DNA from: Proteles cristata cristata
Lineage: Eukaryota > Chordata > Mammalia > Carnivora > Hyaenidae
DNA: 64,000 nucleotides
NCBI GenBank assembly: GCA_017311185.1
Contig: JAESUZ010000969.1
Location: 327,148 to 391,147, forward strand
Reading direction: 5' to 3'
Shown here: positions 25,801 through 37,679 of the stretch, in pieces
Numbering within the stretch: position 1 is the first letter of the stretch
Layout: the number at the start of each line of letters is the position of its first letter
Made by a program: the position numbers and the translations under genes
Notes under the pieces: model-generated
What the model was told of the DNA's origin: nothing
The model's input: only the letters and a program-made list of their open reading frames with translations
The model's database searches: none

Positions 25801-27053
25801 GAACTGGGTGCTGTGTAGTTATTAACCTAGGAGGGACGCAACAGTCAAAGTGTAGTGATAGATCCTCTTGCAGTTACTTAGTGGGAACATCTACACTCCT
25901 ACTTCTGTACCTTCTAATTACCATAGGAAAGTGGTTTAGCAGGTCACTGGCTACAGAAGAAAGATGGCCCAATCAAACCCAGAGGGCATGAAGCCAGAAG
26001 AGAAGAAAATTAGGTTAATAATGAAGACAGACTAAATGAGAGAAAGCAGTTAAGGCTTTACCCTGATTTTCTACCTTCTGAAAAAGTTCAAGATTTAGAA
26101 TAATTCTATCTAGTATTATATGCAGTGAAATAAATATACACACCTTGTATGATATTATTTGTGTGTATATAAAACATAAATATACACATGTACATGTATT
26201 GCATGGATCTGATATGTTTAATGACTTGAATATGAATATATTATTGAGAGGAATTTATATTTTAAATATAGATTAATTCCATGTCAAGATTTCACCATAT
26301 CCAATTTAATATGTATATATGGAAAGGAGCATAGGGTGGGGAGATCCATTATTGTCATCATTGTAAATAATAGGCTAAGCACTATTTGTTCAAAATTTCA
26401 CTTTCTATCATCTAAATGTGATTGATTAAATAGAGCTTGTTGGCAGATGTTTGTCATTTTTCATTGGGCTAAGGTGAGAGAGGAACAGAATACATGTGCA
26501 GTTGGGGAAAGGAAGGGTGAGCTAAGTGGTTATGAGCACATGAAAAAGAATGGCTGCGGGTCAAAGATTTTATCCTTCATTAAGAATCCTTTTCCTAAGC
26601 TCAGTATCTACCCATCACAAAGTGAACAAAGGATGAGCTTAATGACAGTCATATATCAGCTAGCCACATTTTAAGCTTCAGGATCCTGCTATCCCCAATG
26701 CTGGATGCCTTGACAAGGCTAATTGTATAATTACAATACTACATCACCCACTCCTGGTGCACTTTCACTGGCAGGGACCAGAACTAGGGACTCTGATGAT
26801 AATCGCCCCAAGCAAGTACATTAGCATGAATACAGTTTACTAATTGGGGCTGCTCTATTAAAAAACTATAGTATATAAGGCTTAAGCCAACGATTTCGTT
26901 ATGGAGTCTCTTGTAGAATAAATGTAAGACTGAATTGAGCTTTAAAATTAGAATTATGTTAATTTTTAAAACAAAATGATTTGCCTACAATTTCATCCTC
27001 TTTCTAGCATGTATTAAACCGCCAAAGTTATAATGCTAAAATGAAATAGAGTT

Positions 27054-27265
27054 AATTTTTTTTTATGTTTTATTTATTTCTGAGGGAGAGAGAGACAGTG
27101 TGAGCAGGGGAGGGTCAGAAAGAGAGGGAGATACAGAATCTGAAGCAGGCTCCAAGCTCTGGGCTGTCAGCACAGAGCCTGATGTGGGGCTCGAACCCGT
27201 GAACCGTGAGATCATGACCTGAGCTGAAGTTGGATGCTTAACCGACTGAGGCACCCAGGCACCCC
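27054..27265 (-). mobile_element. SINEC copy with target-site duplication
   Basis: Well-preserved minus-strand SINEC: TATTTATTTCTGAGGGAGAG, GATGTGGGGCTCGAACCCG, CCGACTGAGGCACCCAGGCACC. Perfect 17-bp duplication TAAAATGAAATAGAGTT (27037-27053 and 27266-27282). A 63-aa ORF on it is the usual SINE by-product. Confidence 0.97.
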
Positions 27266-27468
27266 TAAAATGAAATAGAGTTTAGAAAGCTTTTACCAAG
27301 GATGCATTAAGTGCTAAATAAAATAATATCCTTAAACTAATTCATGTATAAGGTTAAATAATTCCATACAAATATAACTAACATGGGTCAGAGTAGCATT
27401 TTTGATATCAGGATTGTTCTTAACCTGGGTGCTGGTTTATGTTTTGCTTTAAAAATTTCAGATGGCTA

Positions 27469-27620
27469 GGGGCACCTAGGTGCCTCAGTCAGTTAAGCGG
27501 CTGACTCTTGATTTCAGCTCAAGCCCCACCTTGGGCTCTGGGCTACAGTTCATGCGGACTGCTCTGGATACCTCTGTCTCCCTCTCTGTGCCCGTCCCCC
27601 CATCTCTCTCAAGAAAAAAA
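27469..27620 (+). mobile_element. SINEC copy with internal deletion
   Basis: Head GGGGCACCTAGGTGCCTCAG, then the body resumes near AAGCCCCACCTTGGGCTCTG, so the segment holding most of box B is missing. CT-rich body and a short A-run follow. Confidence 0.85.
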
Positions 27621-27924
27621 GTGTACATTTTTTTCTTATATGGCTATTTCTTTAAGATTAAGTGCACCAAGTCAGAACATCAGTGACTCAGTTTACTCCA
27701 GACTGGATGAAGGTATGGAAATCTCGAAAGCAAGAGTGTAGGAGCAAGAGCTTCTTCATAGTGGGGTTGAGAAATTGTCATGCATCACCCCCAGTCCCTG
27801 CTATGCAACCAACCTTGACTGGAGTTGATGGGATCTTCTATGGAACAGTTGCCTTGCTGTAGTTTGGTTTTATATAGATTGGCAGTTCACAGCAGTAACA
27901 ACGATAGAATAACAATCAATAATG

Positions 27925-28090
27925 TTAGCTAGTATTATTATGTCTCTTATTATTGTCCATATTGTTCCCATTTTACACGAAAACAGTGAGACTTAGAGAA
28001 GTTATGTAACGTTCAAAGTCATGTAGCTAATGGGCAAAGAAGGTGTGATTCTGGCATAGTCTGCTCTCAGCCTGACCTAAGCATTTCCAC
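27925..28090 (-). mobile_element. MIR SINE relic
   Basis: TTCCCATTTTACACGAAAAC, GACTTAGAGAAGTTATGTAACG, AAGTCATGTAGCTAATGGGCAAAG, then CTGCTCTCAGCCTGACC, in MIR reverse-complement order. Confidence 0.75.
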
Positions 28091-29287
28091 GTCCTGTCTC
28101 TCTCAGGGCCACCGTATTGTATTACTCTAGGGACAGGGCAAAGCGGTCACCTTAAACTGATGCCTAACTAGTTTTCAGTCTTAATTGGATAACTGAAGGA
28201 AACATTTCTTATTTCCTATCCTAAACAATAAAATTTAAAACATAAAAATTGACCTGTGTTAGGTAACTTATACCTTAGTTTTGGGGCGAACGTGGGAGAG
28301 TACTCCCACATATGTCAATAAAATGACTTGATTACTTCTAGAATCACCATTTTTGACAGTTACTCCTGTTCTTATCCTCCAATAAAATTTTTCTATTTAA
28401 ACATAATTAGGTGGGCTGATAGTTTATTCCATTACTACTTTATCTGAGAACATGCCAGTATGATCCTTGTGAGTCTACGGACTATAATTATATCAAAATG
28501 TCTCTATGGAGTGGGATTTTTAAGTGCAGTTTCTTTCAGTAATTTCCCCATGCTTATTGTCCACTTACAAGTGCCCATTGCCTTTTTCACAGGTGCCCTG
28601 CGGTATCTGGCCACAAATTCCTCACATTTTCATCACTCACTGAGGTAGTAGAAAAAAAAAAGATTTAACTTGCATTCCCCAAAAGATAGGCTTGGAAAAA
28701 CATTATTGAAAACTTCTTTTAAATCTGATTCAAGATATTACAACAGTGCCTGCTAGAGTCTGTCAACATTTCCATTATAAACTTATATTTTCCAGGTTTA
28801 TTACTTAGTTGTAAAATTTTCCTGTGGACTGTGATACAGAATACAGAATTTTAGCCCAAAGCAATTTTTATTATCATCGCTCAAATATCGAGATTTTTCA
28901 AGTTATGATCATTTTTAAAAGTGTCACAAAAATCAAATACTTTGGGGGACACCCACACATTTTAAATTCTTTATAAAATGCAACATTAAAAACAATTTGT
29001 TCCTCATAAGAAACAAAGAAACAAATGACTAGAATCACAAGGCCTGAAGGGGAAATTTTGTGAGCCCACATGGATTTATTTCCTTATGATTTGGGGGCTT
29101 ATTTGATATTTAAATTGAGATTTTTAATATTACTACAATAAGCTTTCAAGAAATTGGCACCATATGGGTCTGAAAGAAATTGGATTGTAGGCAAGGGAGA
29201 ATCACAATAAGGACTGAAAACGCAACCCACAGAAAGAGTATTCTCAAAGCTACTGATGTTGCTTCCATTAGAGATAGTGTTATGTTT

Positions 29288-29310
29288 TTGTTTTGTTTTG
29301 TTTTGTTTTC
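29288..29310 (+). repeat. (TTTTG)n microsatellite
   Basis: Four to five TTTTG units after a short T-run. Confidence 0.9.
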
Positions 29311-30534
29311 CCTACTGGTGAGTCTAAGAAAGGTTGATAAACAATTTATAGACTGTTAAAACATTGTGATGGACTACCAGAATCAGGAATTTTAGCAGCA
29401 AAACAACCCCAGCCCAACTTAATTAAATTTCTTGTCAACAGAAGTTGCTACATTGGAAGTTCTAAATTTTTCTAGCTTTCAAATACATATAACACTCGCA
29501 GGAAAAAAAATATGGATTCCTTACACTGTCAGCTTGCTTTTCTACCTCTCTGAACAAGAGGTATTTAACAGGAAAGTACTACCTGGGTGTACTTCCCTGT
29601 TGGGACTGAATGAATTAAAAACTTCTATTTTGGGTGAGATAAGGCAGTTAAATTAAGTGTACTTTATATCTTCAAAGAATTGTGATTTCAGGATTTAAAA
29701 GGAATCCCTCCTGAGGGAGTTCAGTTCATTAATAATTCTAAAGCACTTGAAAACACATTCTTAGTATGTAAAGGGGGAACCTGTATTTAAGTATAATGGA
29801 GAAACCTAGACAGAAGTTATACTACCTTGGCCACTCTTAGTCAAAGCTATCAATAATGCTCCCAATTCCCTAAAGTAGATGGAATAAAATTTAAAATACA
29901 AATTTTCAGGACAACCTCTGACTTGTTTTCTATTTTCACTGATTATATGAATGTAGTGATATCATTCTGTTAAGTTTATCTGTATCTTAGCAAACATAGT
30001 CTAGAGGATAGGGGAGATGGATGTGAAATCATTAGACTTCTTATGCTGGTCGTAACAAAGTGACTTTACATGTACATCACTGGCAGGCATAAAAGCTGAA
30101 TTCAGATTCGTTATAAATTCAAATTATGAAAGCAAATTCAAGGTGTTTTTCTAAGTACATACAGATGTCAGAGGGAAGTTGCCATTGAAATATGGACATT
30201 TAAGACCTTAGCAAAAGATCCTACCTAACCAGGAGCCCAAACTGCTAACTAAACAAAGGGTATCAGGGATAACCTTTAGGAGGCTATTTAAATGTCTGCA
30301 TGAGAAATAAATGAGGATTTAAACAAAGGCAATATCTGTGGGCATTAACAGCAGAACAAAGGGCTTCTACATTTACATGATGAAAATGAATGATTATATT
30401 TAGTAAAATGATTTTTGAATTACTATACCTAAAATAAATGGCAAATACACTAGTTTACCTTTAATTTTCAGAGTTTAGAAAACTCTCAAAATAGACTTAA
30501 AATTTACTATGTACCCTCACATAATAATGCCTCT

Positions 30535-30622
30535 CTTTTCCCCTATCTCTGTCTCTGAGTGTCTTTGACTCTGACTCTGTCTCTTTCTCTGTGTCTCTGT
30601 CTTTGTCTCTGTCTCTCTCCGT
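30535..30622 (+). repeat. (TCTGTC)n-like pyrimidine-rich imperfect repeat
   Basis: About 85 bp of CTCTGTCTCTGTCT-type units with scattered GA/TT interruptions. Not linked to a SINE body, so it appears to be an independent low-complexity tract. Confidence 0.9.
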
Positions 30623-31289
30623 TAGAAGCCTCCATTGCACAGCTTATTCACCTGATAACCTTCCTACCTTGAGTCACATGTCATTTTGAGTATTTAGTAG
30701 TATAGCCACCCAAATTAGCACAAAACATCTAGCTCTTATTTGTCCCCAAAGGCATAGAAATATGATAGAGCCATAAAAAGAACTTCAATAAGTCCTATGA
30801 ATCAAAGTTGCATGGGGATGGAGTCAGACTAACAGGGAAAGGAGAGAGGAAGGGAAAGACTGGGATCAAGTCAGGTTCCAAGGAGTGCCTTCTCCCTTCT
30901 CTTCCATTTTACAGGCAGCAGCCCAGAGCAAAGACGTATTTTTCCTTGACTGTTTTAGAGGAAGAGTGTCTAGGGGAAGCCACAAAGCATTGCTTTATTT
31001 TGATGCCCCAGCAGTCAGGTACTGGGGGAACTATTCTAGCAACCTGCAGGCCATGTGCTATGTTTGTCTTTCTGCCTAAGGCACTCACCAATTATATGTG
31101 CTATGAATATATGCTGATCTCCCTTCCTGAGGTGAGAGTAAAGGACTTGGAGAATACTTTCTCCAAGTTATTAAAGAGAATGAAGTGGAATGAAAACAAT
31201 ACTCTAAGAAGAAATCCAGAAAATTAGCATAATCTAAGGGACCAACATCAATGTAAAAATGTGTGGACCCTCCCTCCACCACTTTACTT

Positions 31290-31455
31290 TGGTACAGGTA
31301 ATCTTTCTAAAATTCAGGCTCCTTGTTTGTAAAATGGTATTAACAGAAGTACTTACCTGGTAAAGTTATGAATATTAACTCACAAGTCAGTTAACACACG
31401 TAAAGAATTAAAGAATTTGGTACAAAGCCTGCTGGATAGTAAGATCTTAATGATG
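31290..31455 (+). mobile_element. MIR SINE relic
   Basis: TTCAGGCTCCTTGTTTGTAAAATGG, TAACAGAAGTACTTACCTGG, GTTATGAATATTAACTCAC, GGTACAAAGCCTGCTGGATAG: MIR 3' half on the plus strand. Confidence 0.65.
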
Positions 31456-32559
31456 CCTCCTACTTAGTGAGAACTAGATGAGCTTTGCAATGATCTTACT
31501 GATGAACAAACTAGTGCTGAAAAGAAAAAGAAGACAAGATGCACCATTGGAATTGTAGCAGCTATAAGCATGAGTACTTATTGCATTGGATAAAGGCCTG
31601 ATGAAGAAGGGCATTTTCTGTGCCATGGATTCACACAACCATTTGCAATAGTGTCTTCCCCAGGACTGAGTTGTGGTACCCATTTAACTCTTGCTAAGGA
31701 ATAGGGAGGCAGCAACACAGATGTGAAAAGAATATTCAGTGGCAGCTGTCTTTCTGAGAAGACCAGTCAAAGCAACCAAATTTAACAGTATGTCATGGTG
31801 AAACAAATAATACTGTTAAAGTAACGGAGCTATATCTCCAGGACTTGGACTTAAAGTCTTGAATAGGAATTTAAAGGATAGTCTATGGAGACATAAAAGA
31901 CAGATTTCTTATTATTATTTTATTTTGAAAAGAAAGAATGGTGTTGGAAGTGAACAGTTAACTGTATAGATGGAATCTAAGAGCAGATTTTAATTTCTTT
32001 TTAAAAATATGGCTTATCAAAACTCTGTGGTCTTGATGAGGAAATAGCCTATATTTTGAGAACCAAGCAAAGTACATTTAGCTGGAAATTCCTTTATTTG
32101 ATTAAAGAGTATTTAGAGAAATAACACATTCCACCCACCACCACTGCCAAAAGAGAAATGCAGGTGTATCAGTTTCTTTAACATAATCACAAAAAAAGAG
32201 GCAGGAAGTTGCCCTTTCCTTCAAGAAATGAGTATATAATATAATAACAAATAATGAATAATATATATTATATATATCAATGACAAATAATACATATATT
32301 TAAATCCATATATGTGTAGATTTAAAAAAATAACTGAGAAAGGATGCTCAAATATTTAGGAAAAAATTATTCTCTAGAGATCCTGTTTAGGATTTAAAGC
32401 TCACTATATCACTATACTATAACACTACTAGCATTGCCCCCTATAACACTGTATACAATTTCTCATGTCCTAATAACCCAGGAGTGGAAAAACAAAACAA
32501 TGCACAAAAATAATTTGAAAAATACTTTTCATTTATCTAGCCAGAGAATGAAATTGCTC

Positions 32560-32971
32560 TCTTAGAAATAATCAGTGACCAAATCCAAAGATAATTTTCT
32601 AGTTCTTATCTTAACCTCTCTGAAGCATTCATCAGTGTGACCTCTTGCAATTCCCTCCGCTTAATAACTTTAGAAAGAATAAAACATCCTCTAGTGATGC
32701 TATTCAGGACTCAAAACTCAGTTTAAATGCTGTCCTGTCCATATTATCCAGTTCCTTCCTGCGCTCACCAGATGTTTGCCCCCTCCTGTCACAGGACTAA
32801 AACATCTATTACCTATATTTCATTGCAATGTACTTTTTTGTACATATTTTTCTTCTCTATGATTCTTAAAGAATAGATACTATATATTGTTCATGTTTGT
32901 TTCCTAACTAGCCAACACAATATTTATTACAGAGCAGGTGCCCAGAATTAGTATATAGAGAATATTTATTG
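32560..32971 (+). mobile_element. L2 LINE 3' relic
   Basis: ACTCAGTTTAAATGCTGTCC, CTATTACCTATATTTCATTGC, TTTGTACATATTTTTCTTCTC, TACAGAGCAGGTGCCCAGAATTAG and AATATTTATTGG follow the L2 3' end. The left limit is uncertain; 32560-32700 is the weaker part. Confidence 0.55.
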
Positions 32972-32995
32972 GTGTGTGTGTGTGTGTGTGTGTGT
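32972..32995 (+). repeat. Microsatellite (GT)12
   Basis: Twelve perfect GT units between the L2 relic and the L3/CR1-like sequence. A 78-aa ORF begins inside it and is not considered real. Confidence 0.97.
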
Positions 32996-33594
32996 ATGCA
33001 AGTGGGTCACAGACAACATTTATGGGGACAGATATCTTTATAATGATACTTTGAGAATGGATAATGAGCAAAATGAGCTTGAACTGTTAATACAAGGCTA
33101 TAAATTTGATGTCAGCAATATTGCAAGACTTACCAGACTGGGACTTCTCAGGTTTATCAAGGATGTGTACAAGAAAACAATATATAACTCAAGGTCAAGT
33201 GATGAAGCCTGACACAAACTTGAAAATAACATTTGCACAAAGGCTACAATGCAAACTGAGTTGAGGCGATGTAAAGTGCAGCGAGCAATGGAAAGCATTT
33301 CCTGTTAGTGCTGCCTCTTAGGGAGGATCATCTTCACGCTGGGGAGGTTAGAGGAGGCATACGAATAAGATATTGAAATAGTCAGATTGAAACTTAGTCT
33401 GTTAAATGGCTTCAGGTGAATTATATTCCAAAGATTTGTAGTGTGCTCCTGGAATTTTAACCAGAATTCCTGAAGTATTACAGAAAGCAGAAAGGGGACC
33501 AGAAAACTTTAAGTATGTGAATGACTTTTTAAATTTTGTTCCCCAAATTCAGATGATGAAGACAAACCATATCCAAGTCACTAGTTATTAAACA

Positions 33595-34895
33595 GATGGT
33601 TCTGACTTTCTTAGGTAAGAAAAGAGTGATCAGACTCACATGTGCTCATTTAAAACAAATCAGACCCACAGGTTTATTAGATGGGTGGATCAGAAAGTCC
33701 TATGGACAACATATCTCTTATCTGGGTAAGGCATTTGCAAGGTTTTTACAGTTGACGAGAACATGAGAAATTATGGGGCAGTTAAGATTTTTTTAGTGCT
33801 GACTTGTTAAGAATAATCTTACCAAATATCTTTGATTTATATACCAACATCAACGTGGATGACTGTGGTAGTGTTTCAGAGAATCTTATTCTTAGCCCTA
33901 TTAGGTCAAATGTTTTATTGATTACCTGGGTGAAGACTTAAGTTATGCTTTAAATTAGATAAAGCTGGCAGGAATTGACTACTTTTCAGATGACAAAATC
34001 AAGTGTTCCATGTATCTGCAGGTTGTACCTTGATAAGGAAAATAAAATTCAGCTTCTTATACTTTGCTTCATATAGTCAGTGCACATAGTATGAGGACAA
34101 CTGGTTCAATGGCAAGGCATACTAAATGGTCAATGGTTCTTAAATGCATGGAAGTCATGAGCTCATCAAAATCATCTAAACTAAGTTGTATGTTTTCTGC
34201 CCTAAAACATACATATATTCGTATTCACATTGAATACATAGGGATCATGGATTCTCTGGATATCACATCTGTGCATACCACAGGTTCTAAGAATCCCAGA
34301 TAAAGAATCTTTTGACAGGAATACTTTGTTGTGGGACTTCAAAACACTGTTTCATTTTGGCCCCCCCCTTAACAAATATGAAATGTCCAGAATAAGAGTG
34401 TTTGCTGGTCTTGAACAGATTGCATACATTAATACTATGCTGATTTCTGGGTCAAATTTAGGTACAGTGAAACTAGATGGTGAATAGTCAGAGAATCCTA
34501 TCATATGAGAAACACATGGGGAAATTTATAGCTTAGGAAAGACATCCGCAGTAAGAGATACAATAATTTTCTTTACAACTTTGAAGGTCTGTAACTTAGA
34601 ATGGGAGTAAGATTATTCTGTCATCCAAAATTTTGTGGAAAAAAAGGCCAAAGACCGAAATGACAGGAAGGCTGATTTGACTCTTAACTGTATAAGGAAG
34701 AAATATTTAATATTTGGATCCATATAAAAATAGAATGGGATGCTTCACAAAGTCTTGATCTCTCTGTCAGTGGAAGTAAAGATAAAGTCTAAATTACCTC
34801 CTATCCAACCTATGGTGAAAGGGAGGTCTGTAGTGAGACATCGATGACTGGATTATCTTCAAGGCACATTTCAAATTTAAGATTCTGTGATCTGA
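33595..34895 (+). mobile_element. L3/CR1 LINE relic
   Basis: Reading order matches the end of the mammalian L3/CR1 LINE: GATGGGTGGATCAGAAAGTCC, GTAAGGCATTTGCAAGG, GATTACCTGGGTGAAGAC, AGATGACAAAATCAAG (decayed reverse-transcriptase coding part), then in the 3' region GACAGGAAGGCTGATTTGAC, AATAGAATGGGATGCTTCAC, GTCAGTGGAAGTAAAGAT, GATGACTGGATTATCTTC and the terminal AAGATTCTGTGAT. Frameshifts and stops throughout. Sequence back to about 33000 (including CAGAATTCCTGAAGTATTACAG) may belong to the same element. Confidence 0.75.
34064..34303 (+). other. Chance ORF in the L3/CR1 relic (not a gene)
   Basis: The 79-codon frame lies inside the decayed LINE, shows no conserved RT motif and is not in an evident LINE frame. 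Recorded only so that it is not mistaken for a gene. Confidence 0.6.
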
Positions 34896-35699
34896 TGATA
34901 TGTTTTAAAGAATAATAAATGACTAAAAAGCTCATGATAATTTTTGTTCAAGAGAACAACAAACAATAAACCCAGTAAGGAGACCAATTATTGATGTTTT
35001 TGTATCTACCTTAATTTATATCTGTTACTCAGAGTCTTCAATTGTATTTCTCAAACTGTATTTTGAAATATGATGGCAATTTTCTAATGCAAGCACATAG
35101 AAAAAAAAATCTCACTTTTGTTTTTTGGCTCCATGTCAGAATGGAGGCATAGAAAATCTCACATTTTGAAGAAGCTTTTTTTTTTTAACTGTCCTTTATA
35201 ATGATTAGAGAAAAAAGAAAATTAGGGAAATTTACGCACAAGTTGCCTTGGTATTCACTACACATTGATAAAATATAAAATGAATTCCCATTTTAACTGG
35301 TGTTTCATTACTTTCCTCAAGGTTTGTAACTCAATTCAGCCTGTGTTTTAGGAGGTACAGGTATAAATTTTAAATTCACTAAAGAATTTTTAATGTTGAG
35401 TTGGACTTTGATGTTATATTTGGAAGCTATATTTATCTTGATATCAAAGAATATACTTTAAGGAAACATACTTTCTCCAACCACTTCTCTTTTTTTCCTG
35501 AATAGAAGTTATAGTGACATAAAAGCAGCCGGAGTTGTAAATCTTTCTTTATGACAGACAATGATTTAAAAATGAGGGATCTGACTTAAGAAAGTGGACA
35601 ATTTAACATTTTATGCTTCTGTGAAATGCTTTCCAAATTATCTGTTTCTGCCTCTCTCAATACAAATCTATATGCTTTTAAGATATCCTTTCTCTTAAA

Positions 35700-35957
35700 A
35701 TTTATTTTATTTTATTTTATTTTTTGCTATTTATGTATCTTTGAGAGAGAGAGAGAGCACAAGCTGGGGGCAGAGAGAGAGGGAGAGAGAGAGAGAGTCC
35801 CAAGCAGTCTCCATGCTGAAAGCACAGAGCCCAATGTGGGGCTTGAACCTACAAACCGTGAGATTATGACCCAAGCTGAAATCAGGAGTCATACGCTTAA
35901 CTCCCAAGCTGAAATCAGGAGTCATACGCTTAACTGACTGAGCCACCCAGGTGACCT
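35700..35957 (-). mobile_element. SINEC copy with internal 33-bp tandem duplication
   Basis: (TTTTA)n tail complement, GAGAGAGAGAGAGAG body, CCAATGTGGGGCTTGAACC and head CTGACTGAGCCACCCAGGTG. Between box B and the head a 33-bp unit is present twice in exact copy (35870-35902 and 35903-35935). The 103-aa plus ORF and 71-aa minus ORF here contain an 11-residue repeat because of it. Confidence 0.95.
35870..35935 (+). repeat. Exact 33-bp tandem duplication inside a SINEC
   Basis: Two identical copies beginning CCCAAGCTGAAATCAGG and ending CGCTTAACT, head to tail with no spacer. Confidence 0.97.
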
Positions 35958-36283
35958 CATCTTAATTTTTTAAAAATAACTGCTTTTTTACTTTTGAGAA
36001 ATTTCAACTAATTAAAGAAATTTCCAAACAAATTTATCTTGTCATCTTACAGAAATTACCTATTATATTCTCTGTTCTGTTTTTTTTTGTTCTGTTCTGT
36101 TTATAAACATCATTATAATCCATTGTAGTAGATGGAAAATTACATATCTTTGCCATTGAACTGGTTGAGAAAATGATGAGATGCTTTAGAATCTCAGGAT
36201 CTCAGTAAACAGAAGTGGGTACAAACCATTGGAAAGATTTATCTCTTTAATTTTAATTTTACACTAATTTCCAGTGTAATTTT

Positions 36284-36492
36284 TTTTTAATGTTTTATTT
36301 ATTTCTAGGAGAGAGAGAGACAGCGTGAGCAGGGGAGGGTCAGAGAGAGAGGGACTGACAGACTCTGAAACAGGCTCCAGGCTCTGTGCTGACTGCAGCT
36401 CAGAGCCCGCGTGGGGGCTCGAACCCACGAACCGCGAGATCATGACCTAAGTGAAAGTCGGACACTTAACCAACTAAGCCACCCAGGCGCCC
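36284..36492 (-). mobile_element. SINEC copy, young subfamily, with target-site duplication
   Basis: Diagnostic features of the young subfamily: CTAGGAGAGAGAGAGACAGCG, GACTCTGAAACAGGCTCC, CTGACTGCAGCTCAG, and head CAACTAAGCCACCCAGGCGCC. Perfect 14-bp duplication TCCAGTGTAATTTT (36270-36283 and 36493-36506). Confidence 0.97.
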
Positions 36493-36523
36493 TCCAGTGT
36501 AATTTTAAAACGCTAAAAAAAAA

Positions 36524-36757
36524 GGGGGGGGGGTGGCTCCTGGCTGACTCAGTTGGTTGGGCATCCAACTCTTGATTTTGGCTCAGGTCATGATCTCATG
36601 GCCCATGGAATCAAGCCCAGAGTCAGGCTGTATGCTTACAGCATGAAGCCTGCTTGAGATTCTCTCTCCCTCTCTCTCTGCCCCTCCCCTGCTTATACGC
36701 ACGCTCTCTCTCTCTCTCAAAATGAATAAATAAACTTTAAAAGTTTTTTTAAAAAAT
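36524..36757 (+). mobile_element. SINEC copy (older), head-to-head with the preceding SINE
   Basis: After a G-run the diverged head reads TGGCTCCTGGCTGACTCAG, then GGCTCAGGTCATGATCTCATGG, CT-rich body and AATGAATAAATAAAC tail. Short flanking repeat GCTAAAAAA at 36512 and 36760. It starts about 30 bp after the minus-strand copy ends. Confidence 0.93.
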
Positions 36758-37478
36758 AAGCTAAAAAAGTTCACTCTTATTTTGAGTGTATACAGTTTCT
36801 AGTATTTCATCTTGAGAATTTAATGAAATTAGTTTTGCTGCCACTACAGAATAAAGAAAACATTTTCTATAACATGATAACTCTAATAACAGAGATCTTC
36901 TTTCTCCTCTACCATATGTGGCTGGAAGAATGGCCAAGGAGAGAAAGGGAAGGGCAATTGCTATTATGGTACAGTGTGAGCCAGAGAACCTTAATTGGAG
37001 TCCATAGGCTATCCAGGCACCCATCTGAGCCCTGCAAATACAGTTAGTTGAGTTGCAGGCGACAGTCATAAAATGAGGGTACATGCTTTAGCTATGTGTT
37101 TCTTTATTTTCCCCGCTCTTTGACGGCTTGTTGCTCTTTGATTTCATTCTCTCCCGCTTTTTTTTGTTTTTCAAGAATTTTCCAGCGGTCTTCATTGATA
37201 GTGTATTTTTCTTCTTTGCCTTCTGGATTCTTACTCTGGTTGTTCCTGGTAATTCCCATCCATTCTTTCAGGCATCTCTGGACTCCAGGGTTCAGAGAGT
37301 GAGACTTTCCCAAGGCTTACCTTCCAAGTTATGTTTGTTGTGTTTGAGGACCTACCTCTCCCCTAGTTACTAGTACAAAGAATGTCCACTGCCTGATTCA
37401 AGAGGACCTCAACTTTCACAATCTAGAGTTTGTTGATTGGTTGGTTGGTTCCCATATCCAATGGCCTCTATCCATCAG

Positions 37479-37679
37479 GGTTTTTTAAAATTTTTTAATG
37501 TTTATTTATGTTTGAGAGAGAGAGTGTGAATGTGGAAGGGGTGGAGAGAAGACAAAGGATCCCAAGCAGGCTCCATACTGACAGCAGAGAGCCTGATGTG
37601 GGACTCGAACTCATAAACTATAAGATTATGACCCGAGCTGAAGTTGAATGCTTAACAGACTGAACCACCCAGGTGCCCC
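37479..37679 (-). mobile_element. SINEC copy
   Basis: AATGTTTATTTATGTTTGAG, GATGTGGGACTCGAACTC, head CAGACTGAACCACCCAGGTGCC. Short duplication TCCATCAG (37471-37478 and 37680-37687). Confidence 0.94.
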
